Assembly (NCBI RefSeq): GCF_016918015.1
Contig: NZ_JAERMK010000008.1
Location: 62,001-126,000 of the forward strand
Origin: Glycomyces sp. YM15
GTDB taxonomy: Bacteria > Actinomycetota > Actinomycetes > Mycobacteriales > Micromonosporaceae
DNA length: 64,000 nucleotides
Direction of reading: 5' to 3'
Below, in pieces: positions 48,927 to 58,600 of the stretch (position 1 is the first letter of the stretch; each line of letters opens with the position of its first letter). A program made the position numbers and the translations under genes. The notes beneath the pieces are model-generated. The model did no database searches and was not told the origin of the DNA. It was given only the letters and a program-made list of their open reading frames with translations.

Positions 48927-48950
48927 GAGCATAGGAGGACGGTGCGACAC
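48927..48950 (-). promoter_or_regulatory. Promoter of the short DUF4132-MoxR-VWA operon (damage-type architecture)
   Basis: On the minus strand GTGTCGCAC (48950-48942), eight bases, then TATGCT (48933-48928), 34 bases before the start codon. It is identical at 21 of 24 positions to the sequence at 59046-59023 before the first DUF4132 gene. It shares TGTCG-N11-TAnnnT with the uvrA promoter. Confidence 0.55.
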
Positions 48951-48989
48951 GCCTCCGGCCCGCCGTGTTCGAACAGCGGGCCGGAGGCG
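48950..48989 (-). terminator. Perfect 14-bp hairpin after the third DUF4132 gene
   Basis: CGCCTCCGGCCCGC (48950-48963) and GCGGGCCGGAGGCG (48976-48989) pair perfectly around a 12-base loop. It begins 2 bases beyond the stop of the upstream gene and abuts the next promoter. It probably separates the cluster into two transcripts, wholly or partly. Confidence 0.75.
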
Positions 48990-48991
48990 GC

Positions 48992-51900
48992 TCAGGCCAG
49001 GTCGGTGGCCTTCGCCAGCGCCACCAGCGTCTCGGAGGCGACCACGAGGTCGACCGGGCCGAAGCCCGGCTTCGGTTCGGGGACGTCCCAGCCGTTCAGG
49101 TCCCGCTCGGAGAGCACCACGGTCCGCAGTGTCTGGTCAGGGCAGTAGTCGACCGCACCGACCCAGATCCCGGGATCGAGGTCGAGCACGAGGTACCCGG
49201 CGCCGCGCACCTCGCACGACATGCCCGCTTCGATGCCGGCGTCCAGCGGGGCGGACCGTTCCCAGCCTCTGCTCGTGAGCCCGAGGAGTCGGCCGACGGG
49301 AACGGTGATCCCTTCGAAACGCGTCAGGCGGCCTGTCTGCAGTTCTTCCTCGGTGAAGGCCATCACGGGCCGCCCCAGTTGCGGGAAGGGCTGCAGGATC
49401 TCGTAGTCGGCGAGGATCTCGGCCCAGGCTTCGACCTCGTCTCCCATGATCGCGGGGTGCGCGAGCCGGACGGCGGCGTGCTCGGGGATTGCGAACTCGT
49501 TCTCTTCGACGTCGGTGCAGCCCTTGTCCTCCGCGAGGCGGAAGGCGGTGCGGGTCCCGTCGGTCTCGGCTGCCCACACGAGGCGCCTCGCGAGGTGCCA
49601 CACGAGCGGGTGCTGCACGAAGTGCTCCTCGAATTCGGCGGGCGTCCAGGTGCGGCCCCGCACCATCGCGCGTTCGAGCCGTTTCACCTGGTCGGCGGCG
49701 ACGGTCCGGAGGTCCTTGCGGAGGGCCGCGAACCGTCTGTAGGCGGCGTCGGCGAGCAGTTCGTCGTCCTTCGCGCCCGGTTTCGGCAGGCTCTTGCGCG
49801 GTTTCCCGTCCATGTCGGACACGAACGGCTTCAGCGCCTCGTCGAAACCGACCTTGAACCGCCTTGGCCCGTAGTCGAGCACGAGCGCTGACTCCTCGCG
49901 CAGCCCGAAGTCGGGTACGAGCCGGTCGCCGAGCTGGTCGGCGGTGAGTCCGAGGTTCGCGGCGATCGCGTCGATCTGCTCTCGCGCTTCGGCCTTGATC
50001 GCGGCGAACTTGGCCTTCTCGGCGATCTGGTTGATCGCCCGGAGCGCGGTCTCGGTGCCGATGGCGCCGAGTACCTTGAGGCCCTTCACCGCCCGCTGGT
50101 GCTGGTTCTCTCCGGGCCATTTCGCCACGAGCGGCTGGAGGACGCGCACGGCTTCGTCGTCCGCGAAGTGCGCGAGCTGCGTCAGCGCCCAGCCGTCCTC
50201 GGGGGGCGCTCCGGCGGTGAGCCACTGCTCGAACAGGGCGAGGGAGAAGCGGGCCAGGGAGATCCGGTCGCAGGTCTCGGCGACGACGGCGACGCCGGGG
50301 TAGTCGTACTCGGGCGTGCCGATGGCGAGCACGGTAACGAGGTTGCGGATGGCGGCGTTCGGCAGCGCCTGCTCCCGGCCTTTGAGCAGCACCTGCGGCA
50401 GCGCCGCCGGGGACGCCCACGCACCGGGCTCGGGCACCTGGATGCCGATGGGCACGAGCGGGTCGATGTCCACGAGCGCGCCGATCGCGGCGGCGGCCTG
50501 GTCGCCGTACTGGACGGCGGTTTCCCGCACCAGGTCCGCGCCCTGGGTCGCGGCGAGGTAGCGCAGTGCGGCCTCGGCGGCGGCGCGGAGCTTCTTGGCC
50601 CTGCCGAGCGCGTCCGGGATGAGCAGAGCGGCGGCGTCGGCACCGTGCCGGTCGAGCCATTCGACCGCGATGGACCGCATGGTCTTCAAGCGCACCAGCG
50701 CGTCCGCGGCGTACCGGGCGATGGCGAGGTTCGCGATCGGCGGGAACAGGACCCGCCGGTACTCGGTGTCGTACGAGGTGGCGGCCATGATCTGCGGGGC
50801 CGCCGCGGCGCCGAGGTTCACGAGGATGCGCTGCATGACCTGGATGTTGAAGTAGTTGTTCGCGGTCTTCCAGCGCGGCAGGAGTTCGGCGGCGACCTCC
50901 GGGTGCGCGAGGGCGAGCATGACGGCCTGCTGGTGGGCGTCCCTGGCGTCGAACTCCCGCGTCTCGTACTCCCAGCGGGTGCGGCTCCAGTCGGCGGACT
51001 CGCCGTACGGGGCGAACCGGTGGTGGTCGAGTGCGGCCCACGCCTCGCGTTCGCCTGCGGCCCAGGTCATGCGGTTGATCGGCGCCGGTTCCAGGCCTTT
51101 GAGGACGACCGCGTCGCGCGCGGAGCCGGCGGCGGCCCAGGGCGGGGCGTCGAGCAGGGCGGGGACGGCCTCGGCCGGGGCTTCGGGGACGCGTCGGCCG
51201 CCAGTGATGAGCGGCGCGACGGCCGCCTGCGCGGCCTCGTCCATGAGCGGCAGCACGGTGTCGAGCAGGATCGGGTCGGAGTGGAGCAGCGTCGAGAGCT
51301 GCCTGCGCTCGTCGGCGTCGGCGGACGGGAGGCGACGGGCGATCAGTCGCATTGCGCGCCTGGGGAAGTTCGCGGCCGCCTCCATGGCGAAGCCCATGGC
51401 GTCCGGCTGGTCGAGCTGGTCGAGCAGGGCGGTCATGGCCTCGTCGCCGGGCATCGCCGCAAGCGCCCGGTACACGGTCTTCCGCTCGCCGGGGTCGATG
51501 CAGCCGCCGAGGTACCCCAGGAGGACGGGCAGTGCCGCGGCCCCGACGCGGTGCAGGAGATCGGCCGTTTCGGCGGCCAGGAGCCCGTAGAAACGGCTCG
51601 CGTCCACTTCGATCAGTTCCAGCTGCGCCTCCGTGGCCACCAGTTCGAGCAGCAGTTTCGCGTAGCCGCGGGGCGAGGGCGCGACCCGGTACTCCTCGCA
51701 GACCTGCGTCAGCCAGGCCTCTTCGTCGGGCACGAGGATGCTCACCGCCAGCCGCAGTTCGGGGCGGGTGCGGTGCTCGGCGAGGGCCGCCGTGATCGCG
51801 TCGTAGCCGGCGTCCGCGGCGATGAGCGCGCGGACCTGGCGGACCTCGGTGCTGTCGTGGAACTTCGACCAGCCGCCTTGGGACAGCGGCCGCCACGAGA

Positions 51901-52312
51901 GGCCGAGCCGCTGGGGGTTCCGGTCGAAGTCGAGGGCGTACGCGTAGGCGAGCGCGGTCGCGGCGAACGGCAGGCCGTGCTCGGCCGCGATCAGGTCGAA
52001 CACCGGGCGGTACCCGGGGTTGCGGATGCCGAGGGTGGCGTTGGAGAGCACCATGACGACGCCCGCGCCGCCCGCATCCGCTGTGCCGTCGAGGAAGGCC
52101 GACCCGGCGGCGGCCAGCTCGTCGCCAGCGCCCTTGGCGAGGCGGTCGCGCACCTGGTCGCGGTACTCGGCGAGCTGGGCGCGTCCGGCCTCCGGGTTGA
52201 GCTTGACCTTGCGCTTGGCCGCGCCGCGGCGGGGCTGCACGAAGCGCTTCCAGGTACCGGGGAAGACGAGGCGGTCCTCGTCGGGCAGGTCCAGGGTCGG
52301 CTCACTGACCAC
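48992..52312 (-). CDS. DUF4132-family protein, third paralogue
   Basis: A 1,106-residue cytosolic protein. The first 750 residues are Ala/Leu-rich helical repeats of HEAT-like appearance. The DUF4132 core (about 790-970) has LVPDFGLREESALVLDYGPRRF, PRKSLPKPGAKDD and an aromatic-basic helix. ILADYEILQPFPQLGRPVMAF and LLGLTSRGWERSAP follow near the C-terminus. E. coli YehI/MolR belongs to the same family; its biochemical role is unknown. The GTG start at 52312 overlaps the preceding gene by 11 bases. The C-terminal segment diverges most from the other two full-length copies. Confidence 0.87.
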   Translation of the reverse strand: MVSEPTLDLPDEDRLVFPGTWKRFVQPRRGAAKRKVKLNPEAGRAQLAEYRDQVRDRLAKGAGDELAAAGSAFLDGTADAGGAGVVMVLSNATLGIRNPGYRPVFDLIAAEHGLPFAATALAYAYALDFDRNPQRLGLSWRPLSQGGWSKFHDSTEVRQVRALIAADAGYDAITAALAEHRTRPELRLAVSILVPDEEAWLTQVCEEYRVAPSPRGYAKLLLELVATEAQLELIEVDASRFYGLLAAETADLLHRVGAAALPVLLGYLGGCIDPGERKTVYRALAAMPGDEAMTALLDQLDQPDAMGFAMEAAANFPRRAMRLIARRLPSADADERRQLSTLLHSDPILLDTVLPLMDEAAQAAVAPLITGGRRVPEAPAEAVPALLDAPPWAAAGSARDAVVLKGLEPAPINRMTWAAGEREAWAALDHHRFAPYGESADWSRTRWEYETREFDARDAHQQAVMLALAHPEVAAELLPRWKTANNYFNIQVMQRILVNLGAAAAPQIMAATSYDTEYRRVLFPPIANLAIARYAADALVRLKTMRSIAVEWLDRHGADAAALLIPDALGRAKKLRAAAEAALRYLAATQGADLVRETAVQYGDQAAAAIGALVDIDPLVPIGIQVPEPGAWASPAALPQVLLKGREQALPNAAIRNLVTVLAIGTPEYDYPGVAVVAETCDRISLARFSLALFEQWLTAGAPPEDGWALTQLAHFADDEAVRVLQPLVAKWPGENQHQRAVKGLKVLGAIGTETALRAINQIAEKAKFAAIKAEAREQIDAIAANLGLTADQLGDRLVPDFGLREESALVLDYGPRRFKVGFDEALKPFVSDMDGKPRKSLPKPGAKDDELLADAAYRRFAALRKDLRTVAADQVKRLERAMVRGRTWTPAEFEEHFVQHPLVWHLARRLVWAAETDGTRTAFRLAEDKGCTDVEENEFAIPEHAAVRLAHPAIMGDEVEAWAEILADYEILQPFPQLGRPVMAFTEEELQTGRLTRFEGITVPVGRLLGLTSRGWERSAPLDAGIEAGMSCEVRGAGYLVLDLDPGIWVGAVDYCPDQTLRTVVLSERDLNGWDVPEPKPGFGPVDLVVASETLVALAKATDLA

Positions 52313-55300
52313 GGTGCACTCCGTTCAGGCTGTTGAGGGCGCCCAGTACCTCTGAGGCGGTGACGGGGTCGATGTCGTGGGGGTGGCCTTCGCCCGCGCC
52401 TTGCCAGCCCGGTCGCCAGAACTCCAGGCGGTCGGAGAGGTAGACGCCGTTCAGGCGCTGGATCGGGTTCTCGGCGATCATGCCGACCCAGATGCCCGGG
52501 TCGAGGGCGATCGTGACGTAGCCGCCTCCCGGCAGCGGGTAGTAGATGCCCGGTTCGACTCCGGCGTCCTCGGGTGCGGCGCGGCGCCAGCCGCGCTTGG
52601 TGAGCGCCAGGAGGCGCCCGATCTCGACGTCGGCGTCATCGAAGCGGGCCAGGTGCCCGGTGGCGAGTTCCTCATCGGTGAACGCCAGGACCGGTCTCGA
52701 GAGCTGCTCGAAGGGCTGCAGGATCTCGTAGTCGGACAGGATCTCCGCCCAGGCGTCGATCTCCTTGGGCTCCAGGTGGACCGGGTGCGCGAGCCGGATG
52801 ACGGCGTCGTCCGGGAGCAGCACCGACTCGTCGTTCGCGTCGCTGAAGGTGCCGTCCTCGGCGATGCGGAATCCGGTGCCGCCGGCCAGCCAGACCAGCC
52901 GGCGCGCCAGGTGCTTGACGAGCGGGTGCTCCACGAAGAACGTCTGGAACTCCTCAAGGGACCAGGTGCGGTCGCCCGCCATGGACGATTCGAGCCGGGC
53001 CACCTGATCGGCTGCCGCGGTGCGCAGCTCCTTCTTGAGCAGCGCGAACCGCTGGTAGGAGGCTTCGGCGATCGCGGCGTCGTCCTTCGCGCCCGGCTTC
53101 GGCAGCGTCTTGCGGGGCTTCCCGGTGTCGTCGGTGACGTACGGCCGCAGCTGCTCGTCGAAAGCCACGGTGAACCGGCGCGGACCGTAGTCGAGCACCA
53201 GCGGATCCGCGCCGAGCCCGAAGTCGGGGACGAGGCGGTCGGCCAACTGCGCGGGACTCAGACCGAGCCCGGCGGCGATCAGTCCGATCTGGACACCGGC
53301 TTCGGCTTTGAGCGCCTTGAACTTCACTTTCTCCGAGATGCCCTGGATGGCTCGCAGTGCCGTCTCTGAGCCGATCGCGCCCAGCACGCCGAGCCCGCTG
53401 ACAGCCCGCTTGTGATGGGCTTGACCGGGCCATTCACGGACCTTCGCGGCGAGCAGCCGCACCGTCTCGTCATCGGCGAAGTGGGCCAGCTGGGTCAGCG
53501 CCCAACCCTCCTTCGCGGGTGCGCCCTCGGCCAGCCACAACTGGAACAACGCCCTGCTGAAACGCGTCAGCGAAGCCCGGTCGCAAGTCGCGGCGACCAC
53601 GTCCAGGCCCGGGTACGGATAGTCGGGGGTGGCCAGCGCGAGCACGGTGATCAAGTGCGGCAACGCATCCGCGGGGAGCGCCTGCTCGCCGCCCGCCAGG
53701 AGGACCTGCGGCAGCAGCGCCGGGTCGATCCAGGAGCCGGGCTTCGGGACTTTCACTCCCCGCGGTTCGAGCGGGTCGCCGTCGAGGAGGGCGGCGACCA
53801 CCACCGCGGCCTCGGGTCCGAACGGTTCGACCGCGCGGGTGACGAGGTCGGGGCCGTGGCGCAGCGCCAGGAACACCAGGGCGTTCTCAGCGAGACGGCG
53901 GGCTTTCTTGTCCTCCCCCAAGGCGTCCGGGACGAGCAGGCGGGCGCCTTCGGTGCCGTGCCGATCGAACCAGGCGATGGCGCTGGCCCGGGCGGTCTTC
54001 AGGCGGTCGAGCCAGTCGGCGGCGAGGCGGGCCGCTTCGACGCTGAGGATCGGCGGGAGGGCCGCGTGCTCGAGAGGGTCGCTGCGCAGGGATTCGACCA
54101 GGCGGTCCGCGACTTGCGCGCCGAAGCGGGCGAGGATGGTCTTGCCGTAGTCCGCGGTGTACCGGGGGAGGTCGCCATCCCAGCGGTCGACGACCGTCGC
54201 CGCGACGGCGTCGGGGGCGTGGACGAGGATCGCGGCGAGCATCCGGTCGTGGTCGCGGGACCCGAGGCTGCGGGCGCGGTGCGCCCATTCCTCGTCGGTG
54301 AGGCGGCTGTAGTACGGCTCAGCGGGGGTCGTCCAGCGTTCCCGTTCGCCTTCGGCCCAGACGATCCGGGTCTCGGTCGCGGTTTGGAGGCCCGTGATGA
54401 CGACGGCTTTGCGTTTGGGGCGCTTCCGCGTCCACGGCGGGTCGGCGAGCAGTGGCGGGAGGGCTCCGGCAGGGGCCTCCGGTACCTGTCCGGCGTCGAC
54501 GGTCGCTTGTCCGCGGAGTGCCGCCGGGACGACCGCCGCGAGGGCGGCGAGGCGGGGCCGCAGCTCGGGCACGGTCGTTTCGGCCGCCGCGGCGATCGCA
54601 CGGATCGCGCGGCGCGGAAAGCGCGCGGCCGCGTCGGCCGCCGCCGGGAAGACCTGCGGTTCGATGAGGTTGCCGACGAGGTGGGCCATGGCCTCGTCGC
54701 TCGGGAGGACGGCAATGCCGTCGAGGAGGGCCCGCCGCCGGTCGGGGTCGTTCTCGTTGCGAAGGGTCGCGGTCAGGTACGGAAGGGCTGCGGTGCCGAG
54801 GTTGTCGACGATCGCGGCGACGAGCTTCGGGCTGACCCAGTAGGGGTCGGGTTTGGAGAGGCGGGCGGTGGCGATGAGGTCGGGGCGGTCGATGACGTGC
54901 CAGAGGAACGCGTCGAACTCGAACGAGCCCGCGGTGCCGTACTCGGCGCAGATCTCCGCGGCCCAGTCCTCCCGCTCGGGGAAGAGGGCGGTGGCCACGA
55001 ACCGCTGCACCGGGGTGGTCCGGAGGTTCGCGGCCCCGGCCAGCGCCTGGTCGTACTCGGTTTCGGAGGCGGCGGCGAGGAGGCCTCGCACGACGCCCAT
55101 GCCGTCGGGGATCTCCCGGACGATCCTGCCGAGATTCCCGACGGAGCCCTCCTGGAGCTGGCGGTCCGCGAGGCCGTTGGCGCGGGTCCAGTAGTCCCCT
55201 GACCAGGGGTTGAGCGAGAGTTTGACGATCGAGGCGCGAACGGCGAACGGAATGCCGTGCTCGATGGTCCAGGCGTCGATTTCGGGGCGCAGGAGGTGCC

Positions 55301-55592
55301 CGGACCCGTGCTTCTCGGTGCTCAGCAGGGAAGCGATTGCCCCCGCGCCGAACGCGTCCGCTTCCCCGTCGAGGTGGCGCAGGACCGAGGGGGCGACGGC
55401 CTTGTTGAGGGGGTTGGCCATCGCGGCGCGGAGGCCGTTCTCGTAGCGCGCGGTGCGCACGCGGACCTTGTTCGGCGCTTCGGGGTCGAGCGCGACGGGT
55501 TCGCCGATCCGTTTGCCGCGCTTGGGCAGCAGGTATTCGGTCCAGCTTTCGGGGAGCACGAGCTCGTCCTCGCGGGGTTCGGGTGTCGTCAT
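52302..55592 (-). CDS. DUF4132-family protein, second paralogue
   Basis: A 1,096-residue protein co-linear with its neighbours. N-terminal and central helical repeats include LPPLLADPPWTRKRPKRKAV near residue 385. The DUF4132 core (from about 785) begins LVPDFGLGADPLVLDYGPRRF and contains PRKTLPKPGAKDD. DYEILQPFEQLSRPVLAF and LLALTKRGWRRAAP follow, with a short C-terminal PVTASEVLGALNSL. The ATG at 55592 has AAAGGAA upstream and gives the natural start. The last 11 bases overlap the next gene. An 81-base gap with a small hairpin separates it from the first paralogue. Confidence 0.88.
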   Translation of the reverse strand: MTTPEPREDELVLPESWTEYLLPKRGKRIGEPVALDPEAPNKVRVRTARYENGLRAAMANPLNKAVAPSVLRHLDGEADAFGAGAIASLLSTEKHGSGHLLRPEIDAWTIEHGIPFAVRASIVKLSLNPWSGDYWTRANGLADRQLQEGSVGNLGRIVREIPDGMGVVRGLLAAASETEYDQALAGAANLRTTPVQRFVATALFPEREDWAAEICAEYGTAGSFEFDAFLWHVIDRPDLIATARLSKPDPYWVSPKLVAAIVDNLGTAALPYLTATLRNENDPDRRRALLDGIAVLPSDEAMAHLVGNLIEPQVFPAAADAAARFPRRAIRAIAAAAETTVPELRPRLAALAAVVPAALRGQATVDAGQVPEAPAGALPPLLADPPWTRKRPKRKAVVITGLQTATETRIVWAEGERERWTTPAEPYYSRLTDEEWAHRARSLGSRDHDRMLAAILVHAPDAVAATVVDRWDGDLPRYTADYGKTILARFGAQVADRLVESLRSDPLEHAALPPILSVEAARLAADWLDRLKTARASAIAWFDRHGTEGARLLVPDALGEDKKARRLAENALVFLALRHGPDLVTRAVEPFGPEAAVVVAALLDGDPLEPRGVKVPKPGSWIDPALLPQVLLAGGEQALPADALPHLITVLALATPDYPYPGLDVVAATCDRASLTRFSRALFQLWLAEGAPAKEGWALTQLAHFADDETVRLLAAKVREWPGQAHHKRAVSGLGVLGAIGSETALRAIQGISEKVKFKALKAEAGVQIGLIAAGLGLSPAQLADRLVPDFGLGADPLVLDYGPRRFTVAFDEQLRPYVTDDTGKPRKTLPKPGAKDDAAIAEASYQRFALLKKELRTAAADQVARLESSMAGDRTWSLEEFQTFFVEHPLVKHLARRLVWLAGGTGFRIAEDGTFSDANDESVLLPDDAVIRLAHPVHLEPKEIDAWAEILSDYEILQPFEQLSRPVLAFTDEELATGHLARFDDADVEIGRLLALTKRGWRRAAPEDAGVEPGIYYPLPGGGYVTIALDPGIWVGMIAENPIQRLNGVYLSDRLEFWRPGWQGAGEGHPHDIDPVTASEVLGALNSLNGVHRGQ

Positions 55593-55624
55593 CGGGTTCC
55601 TTTGGAGGGCGTGAGGGGTTCCGC

Positions 55625-55643
55625 CCCGAGCCTAGGGCTCGGG
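55625..55643 (-). other. Small hairpin between the first and second DUF4132 genes
   Basis: CCCGAGCC (55625-55632) and GGCTCGGG (55636-55643) pair perfectly around TAG. On the minus strand this stretch also reads as a possible -10 (TAGGCT), so it may be an attenuator or a weak internal promoter. Confidence 0.4.
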
Positions 55644-55673
55644 ACGGGAGTCCCTCGTGTCGGTCGGTTCGGT

Positions 55674-58600
55674 TCAGGCGGCGGTGAGCCGGGCGAGCGC
55701 GGTGAGGATTTCGGAGGCGGTGACGGCGTCGATGTCCTTGGGCGGCTCCGGAACCGGGTCGCCGTGCCACGGATAGGCCTCTGTGGAGACGAGGTGGACG
55801 CCGCGCACGGTCTGCTGCGGGTACTCGGCCGGATAGCCGACGTCGATGCCGGGTTCGACTGCGACGGTGGCGAAGCCGCCGCCCGGCAAGGGGAAGGCGA
55901 CCCCGGGGCACATGCCGCCGGTGCGGGGTTCGGCGCGCCGCCAGCCGCGGCGGGTCATGCCGAGGATCCGGCCGACCTCCACTGTGGCTCCTTCGAAGCG
56001 CTGGAGTCGGCCGGTCGCCAGGTCGTCCTCGGTGAAGGCGAGGGCGGGTCGGGCGAGCTGCGGGAACGGTTGCAGGATCTCGTAGTCGGCGAAGAGCCGG
56101 GCCCAGTCGGCGAGCCGGTGCCCCAAGTGGACGGGGTGGGCGAGCCGCACGGTCGCGTCGTCGGCGAGTTCGAACGCCTCGTCGTCGGCATCGCTGAACG
56201 AGCCGTCCTCGGCGATGCGGAACCCGGCGTCCCCGGTCAGCCACACGAGGCGGCGCGCGAGTTGCCCGGTGAGCGGGTGCTCGGCGAAGTAGCGACGGAA
56301 CTCGTCCGCGGACCAGTCGCGTTCGGTGACCATCGCGGCCTCCATGCGGCGGACCTGGTCGGCGGCGACCTTGCGCAGCTCCTTCCTCAAGGCGGCGAAA
56401 CGCTGGTAGGCGTCCTCGGCGAGCTCGGGGTCGTCCTTCTCACCGGGCCTGGGGAGGCTCTTGCGGGGCTTGCCTTTGTCGTCGGTGACGAGCGGATTGA
56501 GCTGCTCGTCGAACGAAACGGTGAACGAGCGCGGCCCGTAGTCGAAGACGAGCGCGTCAGCCTCGCCGAGCCCGAAGTCGGGCACGAGCCGGTCGGCGAG
56601 CTGCTCGCGACTCAGTCCGAGCTCCGCTGCGATGCGGGCGATCTGACGACTGGCTGCTGCCTTGAGCGCCTTGAAATTCGCCTTGTCGGCGATGGCCTGG
56701 ACGGCCCGCAGGGCCTCCTCGGAGCCGATCGCGCCCAGCACCTCCAGGCCGGCGACGGCCCGCTTGTGCAGGCTCTGGCCGGGCCAGTCGCCGATGCGCG
56801 GAGCGAGCGCCCACACGGTCGTATCGTCGGCGAAATGGATGAGCTGCTTCAGCGCCCAGTCGTCCTTCGCGGGGGCGCCGATCGCGATCCACCGTTCGAA
56901 CAGGGACCGGCTGAAACGGGTTAGGGAGGCGCGGTCGCAGGCTTCGGCGACCGCCGCGACTCCGGCGTAGGGGGCCTCCGGGGTTCCCAAGGCCAGCACG
57001 GTGACCAGATGCCGCACCGATGCGGCGGGCAGCGCCCGCTCACCGCCCCTGAGGAGGATCTGCGGCAGGATCGGCGGGAGGACCCAGTCGCCGAGCCGCG
57101 GGACCTTGACGCGCGGTATCAGCGGGTCGACCTCGAGCATCGCAGTGACCGCTTCGGCCGCTTCGGTGCCGTATGCGGCGGCCCCGGCCGCGACGGCTTC
57201 GTTGCCGTGCAGCGAGGCGAGGTGGGCCAGCGCGAACTCGGCGTATCGTCGGAGTCGCCTGTCGGACCCGAGTGCGTCGGGTACCAGGAACGGCACTGCG
57301 GCGAGCCCGTGGAGCTCGAACCACTGGACCGCGCTGTCCCTGGCGGATTTGAGCCGCTCCAGCCGCTCGGCCGCGATGCGCGCGGCGGCCAGGTTCAGGA
57401 TCGGCCCGGGGAGAATCTGGCAGCGGTGATCGACGGCGGGGACCTTGAGCACCCGGTCGATCACGCGCTCGCCGTAGCGGGCGAGGATGCGCAGAAGGTC
57501 GTGCGGATAGCCTGCGTCCGCCTCGCCGTTCCAGCGCTTCAGGAGCGCTTCGGCCCGCTCAGGCGCCGCGTACGCCACGGCGTTGGCGAATTCGTAATCG
57601 TCGGGCTCGGTGTCCGGAGCGTCGACCCAGAACTGCTCGTCGCGGTAGTAGCGGGGCCCGCGATCCCATCGGGCCTTCTCGGTTTCAGTCCACGCCACGT
57701 GCGATTCGGCGGGCGGCTCGAGGCCTTCGATGACGACCGGTTCGGCCTTGGGCCGCTTGCGGGTCCACGGCGGGGCGACCAGCAGCGGCGGCAGGTCCTC
57801 GGGGGCGGCTTCGGGAACGCGGCCGTCGCCCTTCAGCAGGTCGGCGAGGACCGCCCGGTCCGCTTCGCTCAAGCGGACGTGCAGTCCGGGGTCGATGAGG
57901 TGCGCGATGGCGGTGGTCCAGAGGCGCACGTCGGTGTTCGCCGTCGGGGCGAGTCGCACGGCGGTGCGGAGTGCGCGGACGGGGAAGCGGGCGGCGGCCT
58001 CGGTCGCGGCCCCCCACACATTCGGCTTGTCAAGGCGTTCGAAGACGAACGCCGTGGCGTCGTCGCGGGGCATCAGGGCGATCGCCAGGTAGAGCTGCCT
58101 CCTGAAGTCGTCGTCGAAGTGCCGGCGGGTCTGCTCGGTCTCGAGCAGGACCGGGAGCGCGTCGATGCCGAGGCCGCCGAGCAGGACCGCGATGATCGCG
58201 GTGTCCGCGATGTAGTCGTCGATCCGGGTGATGCCCGCGGCGGTCAGGTGCTCGGGGCGGCTGGCGGCATGCGCGACGACCAGGTCGGCAGAGGACCAGT
58301 ACCGGGCCTTCCCGTAGTCGGCGCAGGCTTCGTGGACCCATGTGGTCTCGGTGGGGAGCAGGAGCATGGCGGCCATGCGTTTCGGGGCGGTGTCGCGGTG
58401 CACCGCGACCGCGGCGACGACTTCGGCGTACGCCTCGTCCGAGGCGGCGGCCAGGATCGACCGCACCGAGGCGATCCCGCCATGGGTCAGTTCGTGGTGG
58501 CACGTCTCGGGGTGCGCGACCTCGTGTTCGGAGACCCTTCGCTTCGCGATGGCCGAACCGCCGTAGTAACCGCCGAACTCCCCGTCGGTGACCGGTGCGA

